The notes: a model not told the origin generated them from the letters alone. A DNA stretch of 64,000 nucleotides from Incurvaria masculella (GCA_946894095.1 OX335660.1:6019001-6083000); one strand, 5' to 3'; positions 1-12,424 are shown, counted from the stretch's first letter. Translations and numbers: made by a program.

Positions 1-1111
1 TACGACCTATCTGGTCATGGTTCCTTTGGTTCCCTAGCATGCCAGTTCCATTAAGGCTCCATATGACGCTAAATCGCACTTAGCTTTGTCTTAATTTCTC
101 AGAGAATATTGAACTAATCATGCTAAAATTGCGTTATATGAAACTTCACTTATATCCGCTTAATCTGAATGATTATTGTTCCAATAGCATAACATTGGCC
201 CGATAGAAAAAAATCGCGAAAATAGGTCGATTTTTTCACATTATGCTTTATTTCTCAGAATTGGTATTAATTACAGTGCTAGTAATCTCACATTATATTT
301 GCATCATGATTTTCAAATTTTTGAATGATTATCGTTGCATTTGGACACAATTTTTCATTCAAAGCATCAAAAAAATGAATTTTGGACTTACGACAAAATT
401 TCTGAGCACCGTAAAGTATCCCTTTCCCTTTCGTTCTCTTGGCGACTATCTATCGCCATTTCGGTAGCCTCAGTCCGCTGCGATGTTTCGAAGCGGGCGC
501 ACGCCTCTCCGCACGACTCTCCGCACGCGGAGATCGCTTTCGGGATCGCGACAGTAACAAAGTTCCGAACCAAATTCCTACGAGCATCAGCTGAACTTCA
601 TAGATGGCGCTGTATAATTTTCAATCAAATGTTATTGAGGTCTTAAGCCGAAATAATTGACACTGGTTAGTAACGTTCGGTTAGCAAGATATAAATAAAT
701 AAAAATATCATAAATAAATAAAATATTTGTTATAATATAAAAAAAGTGATGTTTCCAGGAACCGAACTTCGATATGTGTGGTTCTCAACTTCGCAGCAAA
801 AATACGACACTAAAACCATTGTGCCACGACTGTCGTTACACAATTATGCTAAATTCTCCTTCTCAAGCCTAGCGGGCACTACGAGTATTGGGGCGGCCGC
901 AAATATCCGCCTCCCCGTGGAACGTGCGTCTGCAGTACGTCCATTGCGGACGGGTCGCAACAGGACAAGTCACATGACCTTGGCAGATAGCTCGGCGGGC
1001 GGATTTTTGTAGTTTTTGTCGGCGGCACAGAATAATTAATAACATGAACAGAAGGAAAACTCCGTGAAAAGAATAAATGACATAAATAATATGTTTTGTT
1101 TTGTTGGTTCG
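1..1111. other. no gene recognised
   Basis: AT-rich sequence with a GC-richer patch near 880-1010. Short open frames exist on both strands, but none shows a recognisable domain or a splice-supported structure. No repeat family from elsewhere in the window is obvious here. Confidence 0.5.
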
Positions 1112-1316
1112 TTTTTAGGGTACCGTACCCAAAGGGTGAAAACGAAACCCTATTACTAAGCCTCCGCTGTCCGTCCGTCCGTCCGTCTGTCACAGGGCCT
1201 TAGGTAGGCAGCTGAAATGTTCACGGAGTGTGTATTTATTTTACCGTTATAACAACAAATAGCTAAAATAAAATAAAAATTAAAATTAAAAATATAATAA
1301 AATAAAATAAAATAAA
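1112..1316 (-). repeat. GTTCCG-family repeat, truncated copy
   Basis: Reverse-orientation copy starting at the TTTTTAGGG edge, with the hairpin, a short GTCC microsatellite and the internal segment that reads GCCGCTATAACAACAAAT in better copies. It decays into A/T-rich simple sequence after about 1260 and lacks the CCGGCCAAGTGCGAG end. The fullest description is at 34301-34597. Confidence 0.85.
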
Positions 1317-1387
1317 TTCTATGACGAAAAGAAACTCCAATATTAATCTCGGAGGAACGGTTCAGTTCAATTTCATGTGTTGTACAT

Positions 1388-1617
1388 GTCATGTCATGAC
1401 CAAATATGTTTTCGCTATATCTGGGGAAACATTTGTCGTAGACCCATCATGCGACCACTCAAAATAAACGATCCGACCTGATTTACCTTCCCTGTCACGT
1501 CAAAATTTGTTTTCGACATATAATGGGAAACACTGGTAGTAGACCCATCATGCGACCACTCAAAATAAACGCCCGGACCTGATCTACCTGTCTGTCATGT
1601 CTAAATTTGTTTTCGTT
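1388..1617. repeat. 100-bp satellite, left part of array
   Basis: Two diverged monomers carrying the core GACCCATCATGCGACCACTC. They belong to the same array as 2567-5487 but are cut off from it by the insertion at 1618-2566. Confidence 0.9.
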
Positions 1618-2227
1618 ACTAGCTGCGGTACCCGGCTCCGCTCGGGTTAGTGTCGGTGAATTTCATGGATAAAAAGTAGCCCACATGGCTGATCCAAAAT
1701 AGGGTCAAACTGGCCCAGGACAATGTATCCATCTACCAAATTTAATCAAGATCGTTCGAGATGAAATAGCATGATTTATTGAGAAACATCCAATAATTCC
1801 CATTTAGAGCTTCGTTGACATTTGGTGGCTATTTAAAAAAAAAGCATTTGCCGCCAGAACCTTTTTGCACTTGCACTGCAACATTGTTTACCTAGTAAGT
1901 AAGTAACGTGTAATGTTGGTAAGGTTTGCGTGGACTCCAACCCACAGCTAGCCTCAACATCGAAAACAGTAACCCATCTCGAACCTGACTGCTCCCAGAG
2001 ATCCTATACATTGATAAAATACCCACATAAATCGGGTTAGTGGTTCGCAAGTTATAAGAATTTAACACTCTCTACTCACCCTTCAGGTAATGAAGCGTTA
2101 TATTATGTAGCCTATAAGTTTTGAGCAGAATCAGGCTAGACGTAGAAAAAATCTGCATCTAAATCGAGTAATTGGTTCTCAAGGATTTTACCAAGTAGTC
2201 CTAAAGTTGCGGGAAATACCAAGCCGT

Positions 2228-2321
2228 ACCCGCCCCCCCCCCCTCCCCGCACCCGCCCCCGTCGCACCGCCCGCCCCGCCCCCGGCCCCGCTCCCGCCGC
2301 CGCCCCCGGCCCCGCTCCCCT
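2228..2321. repeat. C-rich low-complexity tract
   Basis: About 94 bp almost entirely of C with scattered G, T and A. The minus strand carries many runs of three or more G, so G-quadruplex formation on that strand and i-motif formation on the plus strand are possible. Proline-rich open frames here are by-products of composition. Confidence 0.9.
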
Positions 2322-2492
2322 GGTGTGAAGTAGCACTACCGGCATCGTTTTCGCAGCCCCGTGAAAGTTTGAAAGCCCATGGGCACAATATCTTTATAAA
2401 TTGTAGCCTATGTGTTATTCTGATGTATAAGCTATATTATTGTAAAGTTTCATTAGAATCCATTCAGTAGTTTTTACGTGAAAGAGTAACAA

Positions 2493-2533
2493 ACATCCAT
2501 CCATCCATCCATCCATCCATCCATCCATCCATT
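2493..2533. repeat. CATC microsatellite
   Basis: About ten tandem CATC units close to the 3' end of the 1618-2566 insertion. Confidence 0.95.
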
Positions 2534-2566
2534 ATTACAAACTTTCCCCTTTATAATATTTATTAG

Positions 2567-5487
2567 ATATCTTGGGAAACACTGGTCGTAGACCCATCAT
2601 GCGACCACTCAAAATAAACGCCCTGACCTGATCTACCTGTCTGTCATGTCAAAATGAGTTTTCGTTATATCATGGGAAACACTGGTCGCAGACCCATCAT
2701 GCGACCACTCAAAATAAACGCCCCGACCTGATCTAACTTCCTGTCATGTCAAAATTTTTTTTCGTTGTATAATGGGAAATACTGGTAGTAGACCCATCAT
2801 GCGACCACTCAAAATAAACGCCCCGACCTGATCTACCTGTCTGTCTTGTCAAAATTAGTTTCGTTATATCATGGGAAACACTGGTCGCAGACCCATCATG
2901 CGACCACTCAAAATAAACGCCCCGACCTGATCGAACTTCCTGTCATGTCAAAATTAGTTTTCGTTATATCTTGGGAAACACTGGTCGTAGACCCATGATG
3001 CGACCACTCAAAGTAAACGTCCCGACCTGATCTACCTGTCTGTCATGTCTAAATTAGTTTTCGTTATATCATGGGAAACACTGGTCGCAGACTCATCATG
3101 CGACCACTCAAAATAAACGCCCCGACCTGATCTAACTTCCTGTCATGTCAAAATTTGTTTTCGTTATATCATGGGAAACACTGGTTGTAGACCCATGATG
3201 CGACCACTCAAATTAAACGTCCCGACCTCTACCCGTCTGTCATGTCAAAATTTGTTTTCGTTATATCATGAAAAACACTGGTCGTAGACCCATCAAGCGA
3301 CCACTCAATATAAACGCCCCGATCTGATCTACCTGTCTGTCATGTCAAAATTTGTTTTCGTTATATCATGGGAAACACTGGTCGTAGACCCATCATGCGA
3401 CCACTCAAAATAAACGCCCCGACCTAATCTACCTGTCTGTCATGTCAAAATTGTTTTTTGTTATATAATGGGAAACACTGGTCTTAGACCCATCATGCGA
3501 CCACTCCAAATAAACGCCCCGACCAGATCTACCTGTTTGTCATGTCAAAATTTGTTTTCGTTATATCATGGGAAACACTGATCGTAAACCCATCAAGCGA
3601 CCACTCAATATAAACGCCCCGATCTGATCTACCTGTCTGTCATGTCAAAATTTGTTTTCGTTGTATCATGGGAAACACTGGTCGTAGACCCATCATGCGA
3701 CCACTCAAAATAAACGCCCCGACCTAATCTACCTGTCTGTCATGTCAAAATTGTTTTTTGTTATATCATGGGAAACACTGGTCTTAGACCCATCATGCGA
3801 CCACTCAAAATAAACGCCCCGACCTGATCTACCTGTCTGTCATGTCAAAATTGGTTTTCGTTATATCATGGGAAACACTGATCGTAGACCCATCAAGCGA
3901 CCACTCAATATAAACGCCCCGATCTGATCTAACTTCCTGTCATGTCAAAATTTTTTTTCGTTATATAATGGGAAATACTGGTAGTAGACCCATCATGCGA
4001 CCTCTCAAAATAAACGCCCCGACCTGATCTACCTGTCTGTCATGTCAAAATTAGTTTCGTTATATCATGGGAAACACTGGTCGCAGACCCATCATGCGAC
4101 CACTCAAAATAAACGCCCCGACCTGATCGAACTTCCTGTCATGTCAAAATTAGTTTTCGTTATATCTTGGGAAACACTGGTCATAGACCCATCATGCGAC
4201 CACTCAAAGTAAACGTCCCGACCTGATCTACCTGTCTGTCATGTCTAAATTAGTTTTCGTTATATCATGGGAAACACTGGTCGCAGACCCATCATGCGAC
4301 CACTCAAAATAAACGCCCCGACCTGATCTAACTTCCTGTCATGTCAAAATGTTTTTTCGTTATATCATGGGAAATACTGGTAGTAGACCCATCATGCGAC
4401 CACTCAAAATAAACGCCCCGACCTGATCTACCTGTCTGTCATGTCAAAATTAGTTTTCGTTATATCTTGGGAAACACTGGTCGTAGACCCATCATGCGAC
4501 CACTCAAAATAAACGCCCCGACCTGATCTACCTGTCTGTCATGTCAAAATTTGTTTTCGTTATATCATGGGAAACACTGGTTGTAGACCCATGATGCGAC
4601 CACTCAAATTAAACGTCCCGACCTGATCTACCCGTCTGTCATGTCAAAATTTGTTTTCGTTATATCATGAAAAACACTGGTCGTAGACCCATCAAGCGAC
4701 CACTCAATATAAACGCCCCGATCTGATCTACCTGTCTGTCATGTCAAAATTTGTTTTCGTTATATCATGGGAAACACTGGTCGTAGACCCATCATGTGAC
4801 CACTCAAAATAAACGCCCCGACCTAATCTACCTGTCTGTCATGTCAAAATTGTTTTTTGTTATATCATGGGAAACACTGGTCTTAGACCCATCATGCGAC
4901 CACTCCAAATAAACGCCCCGACCAGATCTACCTGTTTGTCATGTCAAAATTTGTTTTCGTTATATCATGGGAAACACTGATCGTAAGCCCATCAAGCGAC
5001 CACTCAATATAAACGCCCCGATCTGATCTACCTGTCTGTCATGTCAAAATTTGTTTTCGTTATATCATGGGAAACACTGGTCGTAGACCGATCATGCGAC
5101 CACTCAAAATAATCGCCCCGACCTAATCTACCTGTCTGTCATGTCAAAATTGTTTTTTGTTATATCATGAGAAACACTGGTCTTAGACCCATCATGCGAC
5201 CACTCAAAATAAACGCCCCGACCTGATCTACCTGTCTGTCATGTCAAAATTGGTTTTCCTTATATCATGGGAAACACTGATCGTAGACCCATCAAGCGAC
5301 CACTCAATATAAACGCCCCGATCTGATCTACCTGTCTGTCATGTCAAAATTTGTTTTCGTTATATCATGGGAAACACTGATCGTAGACCCGTCAAGCGAC
5401 CACTCAATATAAACGCCCCGACCTGATCTACCTGTCTGTCATGTTAAAATTTGTTTTCGTTATATCATTGGAAACACTGGTCGTAGA
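2567..5487. repeat. 100-bp satellite array with higher-order structure
   Basis: Roughly 29 tandem monomers of about 100 bp. The consensus runs from CATGGGAAACACTGGTCG through GACCCATCATGCGACCACTC and GCCCCGACCTGATCTACC to a TTTTCGTTATAT end. Monomers fall into diagnostic variant types (for example GTAGTAG, GTCGCAG, GTCTTAG, GATCGTA with CATCAAGCG, and CATGAAAAAC). The order of types in 2771-3965 recurs in 3966-5364, with two extra monomers at 4365-4564, so the array is a duplicated block of about 12 to 14 monomers. The unit carries no gene. Confidence 0.95.
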
Positions 5488-5809
5488 CTAGCGATAGGCG
5501 ATTGCGAATAAAAACAATCGAATTATTCGATTGTTCCCGTTATTCGATTCATTCGAATACAAATCTACATTATTCGATTGTTGCACAGCGCTACTCTGTG
5601 GCGCTACAGCGGAGCGGACGAGCGTCCAAATATTATAAGACACTTCGGCGCGGCGCGACCGCGCGACTGACGCGAGTGAACGAGATACAATCGACGAGCG
5701 CGCATAGGGTTCCGTTTTCGACATCAACAACGACGAACAACGACGACAACGTCGCCAACGTCGAACAAAAGATGTTCAAACGACAAAAGACGCGGCACTC
5801 GCTGCGTCT
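5488..5809. other. no gene recognised
   Basis: Short stretch with ATTCGATTGTT-type direct and inverted motifs at 5515-5585, then GC-rich sequence. Open frames on both strands overlap completely and show no domain. Confidence 0.4.
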
Positions 5810-6034
5810 TTTAATTTACCTATTTGTTTTATAGCGGCAAAATAAATACACACTCTGTGAAAATTTCAGCTGCCTACCTATTACGGTTCATGAGATAGAG
5901 CCCTGTGACAGACGGACGGACGGACGGACGGACGGACGGACGGACGGACGGACGGACGGACGGACGGACGGACGGAGAGCAGAGGCTTAGTAATAGGGTT
6001 CCGTTTTCACCCTTTGGATACGGAACCCAAAAAA
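5810..6034 (+). repeat. GTTCCG-family repeat, 5'-truncated copy
   Basis: Starts inside the family at the ACCTATTTGTT/ATAGCGGCAAAATAAATAC segment and runs to the GTTCCG...CGGAACCC hairpin. It holds the longest GGAC microsatellite among the copies (about 5909-5975). Confidence 0.9.
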
Positions 6035-6048
6035 GTGTCGACACTACT

Positions 6049-6102
6049 TGTCACATTCCTTGGAATAAGCGACATAGGTACCTGCTTAGTACAAAAAAGT
6101 AA
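6049..6102 (-). repeat. solo end of the CGACCGTGAAGC long-TIR family
   Basis: Matches only the outer part of the terminal repeat (GTCACATTCCTTGGAATAAG ... CTGCTTAGTAC). See 53902-54335 for the full copy. Confidence 0.75.
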
Positions 6103-6587
6103 ATTTACTTCACTTGTGCCGCGGGAGGAATTTGGCCTTTGTTTTGGCTCTCACTACTAATGAAGAATGACGTAACGACCATCAGGTTTATTGAAAAATA
6201 ATTCTTTTTTTTATCAGTTTACCTATCAATTTGGGAGACAAAAAATTTGATTTTTCTCCGTTTTCATCACTGCGCTACGGGGCGCTATGAACGGCGATAT
6301 AATGTTGTAAGTCGCGTGGCGTAATTTTTTGCGCGCTCGTTGTATGGAAATTATTTCTCCATCGTCTCACATTTATCCTTTTTAAAAGTGTTATTTTACT
6401 TTTTATTGTTTTGTTTTATTTTACGTTTATACCTTTTAAAATTGTTTCTCAGGTAAAAACTTTTACCAAAACCTATTATTATGTAATATTTTTTTATATG
6501 TGTAAATCAATTAAGTATAACCTACGCTATAATTATATACTATACACCATTAACAATAAAAAGTAAAAAAACAGAAAAAAAAGTTTT

Positions 6588-6676
6588 GTAACCTACAGGA
6601 TTCGAACCGACACCCCCATCGAACAATAACTGTAGATAAGACTTCTCACGCGCTACACCAACGAGCTACTGACGAT
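6588..6676 (-). ncRNA. tRNA-like sequence or tRNA-derived repeat head
   Basis: On the minus strand there is an A-box-like TAGCTCGTTGG followed about 50 nt later by a canonical B-box GGTTCGAATCC, and then a run of eight T, which would act as a Pol III terminator. Acceptor and anticodon stems do not pair well, so this is more likely a tRNA pseudogene or the head of an old SINE than a working tRNA. Confidence 0.4.
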
Positions 6677-7413
6677 CGATGTGAAAATAGTAAATCCTTT
6701 CATGAAGTAGAGATCTCACGAAATGGTGGCTGTTTTCTAGCAGCAATGTGAATAATATGGCGGGTGATCTCGAGCCTTGTGATTGGTTGTATGATCATTC
6801 AAACTCAAACTCAAAATTTTTATTGGTTCATTAATTTTCATTGACGACTTGCCGCGGGATCGATACAACTTTCACGAAGTTCCCGCGACGGCGTATAGGT
6901 GTCGCTCTAACAATATCTCATTTCAGTTTTGTCCTAAGATTCACGGCGCCACTGCCGCTTCGGCGTCTAGCGGAGCGGTGGGGGGGAAATCGGGAATTTG
7001 TCTAGCTTCATACGCAGCCTTAACTTCCGCACTGTAAATTTGCTTCGTCATTATTTCATCACCAACTTTTCTCGTCCTGTCTACGGAACGCTTTGTAGCT
7101 GCACGAGCTAATGTTGCCAGCACTCGACCCGCTTTCGGCTCCGGCCGTCGCTCGCAATGAGTCCCGGCTGCATCTGAGAGTGGCGGCCATTTTGCCACTC
7201 CACTTAGCCCGTTTTCGGTAAAACGCGGACGAATGCATGAGAGAACTGTTCGCTTCAGGAACCGAAGGGAGAGGCAGTGAGTGGTGTTAGTAAGTGTGAA
7301 TAAAATTCGCAATTCCTCATGCCCTTTTATGTATCATTGCGGGCTTTATTGTGTTGGTGAGGACAGAAGGTACATATCAGAGAACATTGAGTGAGCATCT
7401 CATATCAAAAATA

Positions 7414-7522
7414 AATGTGACACCTAGCGCGCCTACTATGAGGCCCGCTGTGTCCAATTTTCTAAAACTTCTAAATCAACTTTAACGTGCATGACATACG
7501 CAAACACAGTCGCAGACATACT
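7414..7522 (+). repeat. dispersed segment shared with 33685-33777
   Basis: Carries GCGCCTACTATGAG, then CCCGCTGTG and CCAATTTTCTAAAAC, then AGTCGCAGA, in the same order as the other copy. The repeat class is unknown. Confidence 0.55.
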
Positions 7523-8829
7523 TGGAGGGTTTGTGTGGGAGCACAATTTTCCATACGGCGGAGTCGGCATCGCGAGAACCGACAACATGACACTTCTTCC
7601 CTTTTCCTTCTGTGGTCAGAACCCACTGAATTTTCTGTGGTGAATATGTGCCGGGTCTACACGTGCGTAGTTACTTGTCGAGCAAAATATTGGCGAAAAT
7701 AGGGGTCTGAAATCTTATTCTAGTGACTCGGACTGAGACAGACTGACAGACTGACAGACTGACATCCAGTTGTTGAAAAATCCACTCGACTCCCAGCTTG
7801 TTTGCAACACTGTTCTAATGAGAGAACTACAAAAATAACCATAATCTAAATAATTCATACAGGTTAAGGCTGGCTTTTTATGTTCATTCAATTGGGTATT
7901 GCATTCAATCAAATTGTGACATAGTGTAGTTTGGCTACCAAAAGTTGAATAGGTAAATGAAATAAAATGAACTTCATTCCTTCAACTCATGAAACGTATT
8001 TAAACTTATTCAACCGTCCGGCGTTGACATCCACACGCAGCGGCATTTTCGCTTCGAAAAATCAAATCGAGTAAAAATGACGGATATTGAATATTTTTAA
8101 GTTCATACAAAAACGCACGCGAAGAGGTCTACTCGTTCAAATTTGCGTGACTTCGAGCAAAAACGACCCGCGTGGCAGCATACTCTGTGTCGCGCGTCAT
8201 AAAACTGAAAGGTGCTCACTTATAATGTGTTCTAAGATAGGTAAATAAAAAAATTAAAAAAATAGTTTATTGTATAAAATTGTTCACACATAGTCAAACC
8301 ACTTACTCATACATGTTCATCTTAAAATTAATAACTCTCATGCCCCATGCAATATTCATTTTGACTATGCCCGAGCAAAACTGAGGACATAAGGGTCACA
8401 AATTGGTGCCAAAAAATCATTTTTTGGGCCTTACCCAAATAAACAGTTGCATTCAGTCTGTAAGGTAAACGGTTCCTCGTTCGTGCTTTTACGAATGAAA
8501 TATTTCAATAACTAAGTATCGTGACTTTTTCCGTTAATTAGTGTTTCGGTGGCCAAGTGTCCGAGATACAAGATGAGGTAATATTTCTTAAATTCATATT
8601 CCAATTAATTAACGCCAGGGATATTTTCGTTTAAAGAGCGCGCGTACAAGGTCATCTTGACCAATTAGACAAGTCAAGGTGGTAGAAATTGTATCGCTGC
8701 TTGAGTGCGAGAATCAATCGACGGTCTATTCTCTCACTAATTGATTGATTAATTGCGTAGAACCCTATTTGTTAAAAAATATTTATTTGTAAGGCCTGAA
8801 ATTTTGTTATCGCAAGATTTCCACAAGTT

Positions 8830-9090
8830 TATAATCTATTTGGTTTTTATTAGATTTTTGACTACAGCGGTCGTGGTTTACTTTTAAAATTAAGTCATTT
8901 TGAAATTAAAATTTTCGTAAATCTTACCAAATCATACACTATGCACATTGTCTTTTTTGTGGACAGGTTGCATCTTCCTCATCACGGAACCTGTCTTTTT
9001 CTTTGAAACAGAAAAGGTCCCAGAGCGCAACAGCACGGTTTTGTACCGTGCCCGCGAATGAGTTGGTCCCGCCGGGTTGGGCCACCTTAA
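8830..9090 (-). repeat. TTAA-flanked MITE family, left half inverted
   Basis: Reverse complement of the left half of the 56781-57330 element. It ends at GGGTTGGGCCACC followed by TTAA at 9087-9090. Together with 9208-9519 it holds both halves of the family, but with the left half flipped. Confidence 0.75.
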
Positions 9091-9207
9091 ATACGAGAGG
9101 CAAACCAAAACCGGCATGTGCAAACACCCGCTTTGTGTAGGTGGTAAGCTTGGAACTTACTCGACGCCATATTGAAATGTCAAATATGAGGTTATATATG
9201 AGGTATC

Positions 9208-9519
9208 TAACAAAAACCAAATAGATTATAAATTTTGATTAAATAAGCTACGTCTGATGACAAATATTTTTAAGATGTTCTTACTTTATCATTGCGTAAT
9301 CCACCTCCAAACTTATTGTATAAAACGCGCGAAAAATCCAAACTTTCGGACGTTATAACTTGGAAACCAAACACAATTTTACAATGCCAACGGTCATCAC
9401 ACATCTAGTTCAATCAAATAAAGCTATTTTGAGCAAAATTTTTGATCTCTGACAAGAAATATAGGCGTGATCTTCTTTCCCCTTTTGTATGGCGAGATGA
9501 GCGGGATGGGCCGCCTTAA
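9208..9519 (+). repeat. TTAA-flanked MITE family, right half
   Basis: Closely matches 57015-57330, from AAAACCAAATAGATTATAAA to the terminal GGGATGGGCCGCC and TTAA (9516-9519). The spacer 9091-9207 does not match the family. Confidence 0.8.
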
Positions 9520-9984
9520 AACTATTGATTAGGTGTTTGCAATCAATGTTTCAGGATTGTTTTTTGAAGTCAGGCATTTTCATACCTTTCCGATCATATA
9601 TATAGTCTTGCCGTGAGCACCAAAATCACCTTTGCACCATGCCTAGGAAGATTGGTCGCACATCTCTCAAGTACTTATGTATGCCGTACATATAGAAATA
9701 CGTTTTCGGTGGAAAAAAGATCCTTTCGTTTCTGTGGTTTCGACTGTTCCCATCGCTGTCAGTGTTCAGTTCAGTCCCAATAGAAACTTGAAATTGCTTT
9801 CAACTAATTGGAACGTTTTTATTTCAGGGTTGCGTGCGTCCGCCGGGCTGAGGTAAGTTTTGGGCGAGAAACTAGAGTTTTGTGCACGTTTGAATCGCGA
9901 TGTGAAATCGCCGATCAAAGGCAGCCTTGCCAAATTACATTTTTGGTGGTACCATTTTTTTTCCAAGACCTGGACGCGGCTGGG
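9520..9984. other. no gene recognised
   Basis: AT-rich sequence without a recognised repeat or coding signature. Confidence 0.4.
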
Positions 9985-10228
9985 CTAGTAGATACACCTA
10001 CGGTCACGATATTAGCCCACTACGCATATCATTACTCACCTATATGGCACGACTACATTGAACCGGATGAAAACGCGGACATTTTTGTATGATCGCTTCT
10101 TCCTATCTAATCCTAACTGCGGCCAGCCTCAACGGTAAAAAACAGCATCCCTCCAGAACCCCGGCCAGGGTTGCTTCATCTTGATTATCGAACGCCGAGA
10201 CCAGGGGTAGCTCACTGGGGGCGTGGCC
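9985..10228 (-). repeat. decayed SINE, 5S-type head
   Basis: Body remnants (GATATTAGCCCA, ACTACATTGAACCGGATG) are followed by the head end (CCAGCCTCAACGG and the reverse complement of GAAGCAACCCTGG), all in minus orientation. It is strongly diverged compared with 33001-33373. Confidence 0.65.
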
Positions 10229-11454
10229 GACGAGATGTCGACCTACGAAAACATGGTAACACTGTTACACAATGAACAGCGGTTGGCACCTCAGCCGACC
10301 CGAGGCGACGGTGACGGCGGCGGCACTCAATAGCTTTACTTTAATAAAAGCGATGTCGGGAATTTAGATGCCGAAGTACCAAAAGTCAACAGATTAAAAA
10401 TTAAACAGATATCATATTAATTTTAAATTGTTTTGTTTGAGCCTTTAATACGGAAGCCCCTAATCATACATATTTTTTAAAAACAAATTTTCGTCCGCGC
10501 TTTTAATACAACAAAGCAAAATATGCTCTTGTAATAATGATACGTGGTATCATAATTAATTACAAAAAAACGATTGGGTATGCACTTTTAGAAAGCATAT
10601 ATGCATTGAATGTATGGAAATATAGATTAAATATACTGCTATGAAAACACATCTTACAAAACTAAGTTGATGTGGCACTCATCTATTTAAATTGCTTCTC
10701 ACAGCACACTCGTCATTACAAAACATGTGGCAGCCCTGAACGGCCGCACATTTTGGCGCTGCTAAGTAAATGTCATCTTTCGGCGCAGAGCGCTAAGCTT
10801 AATTTGGCGTAAACATTCTCGAGGTATCTGGACTTTTATTGCTGCCGTCATAAACAACTGCAGAAGGCCTGCATTTTGTATGGAGATGGCCATCTATTAC
10901 GAAGTAATTATTAGTATTATCTTTGCCGAGACGTCGCGCCAACGGGCTACGTACCTAGGCTGACGAACATGTCCTGCCTGCGACCGGAGTATGTTATCAC
11001 TACGAGTGTGGTTTCACGAAAAGGCTAGGCGCTTGTCTCAACGGGCGTTGATTCTAAGTACATTCATCGTTTAATGGGTTTAGTGGTACTTAACACTAGG
11101 GTAAGGTTTTTTTTACGACATAAACTCGATTAAGTAAATAATGGTACTTGGCCACAGCCGTCGAACGAAACTCACGAGCATTTAGTCCTGAGACTAATTG
11201 AGAGAATACAAGAGTCAAACTGACTTCATAAGAAATACTTTTAGTTCTTTGCTTTGAGCTACGTAATCCCCCTTTTTTTATTTCTTTTGCCAATATTTAT
11301 TTCCTTTTAATTATATTGTATTAAGTATCATCTTTTATTTGTATTATAATATATATATGTAGTATTTAGTATTTATTTATTGTTATCTATGTAGTTATAT
11401 TTATGTACAGTTATATAAGTTATATATTTAAGTATAAGTATAGGGTGTATTTGT
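10229..11454. other. no gene recognised
   Basis: AT-rich intergenic sequence. No open frame with recognisable content and no copy of the repeat families in this window. Confidence 0.4.
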
Positions 11455-11632
11455 TGCATATTGTGTAGGAATTATGTTTCCTCTAAAGCTATTTCTCCAT
11501 AGTTACTACTCGCACTACTGATCACGATACCCAAAGGTAGACTGGTAGAAAATGCCTCCGGCATTAAGTTGTACCTTTTGCCCGACTTTTTTTTAGTGCA
11601 AAAAACTTACATAAATAAATAAATAAATAAAG
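11455..11632 (+). repeat. LINE-type 3' tail
   Basis: Shows the order CCCAAAGGTAGACTGG, GAAAATGCCTCCGGCATTAA and GTGCAAAAAAC, ending in an AAAT microsatellite. I recognise this order as a common lepidopteran non-LTR 3' end. The same layout occurs at 29626-29712, 49391-49500 and 54651-54808. No coding part is attached. Confidence 0.6.
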
Positions 11633-12424
11633 CAGAATTAGAATTAGAAGATCGCCCAGATTTTATAACAGTGTATACCCTTCTAGCCGGGCGCCTAGCT
11701 TTATTTTCTGTCTTGCCAGTTCAGGGGTTCCATTCAGGGCAAGAGTGAGTTCGAATTCGTCACTAAATATCAACTCACTTCCCACACATCTTGAACATCA
11801 TTACAGTTAGATAAAAATCGGGTCTGTCCCGTAAATACGTTGGAAGTATAAATAACGGTTCCGTTATTTAAATAATAATATATTTCCCAGCTATTTTTAG
11901 GTTAATTCACTCCCGAACTCGAACTCACTCTCACCTGAATGGGCCCCCAGTAATGCAGCAAAACCGTACCAAAAAACTACGCATTATTCACTGTGACAGA
12001 TGACAGCTTCTTGTACGCTTTCGCAAAGACGCCTTCGCCGTTTTCGCTTCAGACGGGCACAACGCGGAACGATTAAAATGACCACCGTACAGAATCGCCA
12101 AGAATAATGTTGCCATACTTATTTCACTGCATTATTTACTTACAGTATACCTCGTGGCTACCGTGAGAAACGTGCAATGGAAAACGAAAGTTCAGAGGTA
12201 GGTAATAACATGCATTTTTACCATCTCGAATGGATCCCGGCTGTCGAAGTGACGACGAAATTATTGTTCGTCTGATCGAAATAAACCACAACTCGTATTA
12301 GAACACAGCGAACGAATAATACATTTTAGAACTAAGTACGTACGGTTGGTTAAATGTTTCAATTGTAAACACTGGAAATGGAGACTAATTCGTCATGTTG
12401 ATCTCGAAGAGACGGCTGAGTTTA
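11633..12424. other. no gene recognised
   Basis: Unique-looking sequence without a recognised element. Confidence 0.35.

Larger units (their letters stand above)
1618..2566 (+). mobile_element. CTAGC-type non-autonomous element inserted in satellite
   Basis: The satellite monomer is broken after TTTTCGTTA at 1617 and resumes with TATCTTGGGAAAC near 2567, so about 950 bp were inserted into one monomer. The insert begins CTAGCTGCGGTACCCGG and ends with a CATC microsatellite followed by an AT-rich end (TTATAATATTTATTAG). It has no credible ORF. Inside it are a very C-rich tract (2228-2321), a decayed SINE-head fragment (about 1925-1990, minus) and a LINE-tail-like scrap near 2345-2385. A second element with a similar TACTAGC start lies at 21704. 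The class is not established. Confidence 0.65.
6103..8829. other. mostly unique AT-rich sequence
   Basis: Apart from the tRNA-like sequence at 6588 and the shared segment at 7414-7522, I see no element or gene. An open frame on the minus strand (6941-7312) of 123 codons is unrecognised. It contains no family motif I can name, and no intron or polyadenylation context supports it. Confidence 0.4.

Noticed and set aside
879..1193. Minus-strand frame reading through the GTTCCG repeat
   Set aside because: Begins inside the microsatellite part of a repeat (repetitive GRTDG-type residues) and has no domain. Similar repeat-derived frames occur at 5905, 15085, 32778 and 34390.
2136..2470. Proline- or glycine-rich frames over the C-rich tract
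   Set aside because: Composition-driven frames on both strands inside a non-autonomous insertion.
2567..5487. Regular repeats that could suggest a CRISPR-like array
   Set aside because: The 100-bp units are tandem, with no unique spacers and no cas genes, and the sequence is eukaryotic. It is a satellite.
6941..7312. 123-codon minus-strand frame as a gene
   Set aside because: No recognisable domain, no splice or polyadenylation context; compatible with chance in moderately GC-rich sequence.
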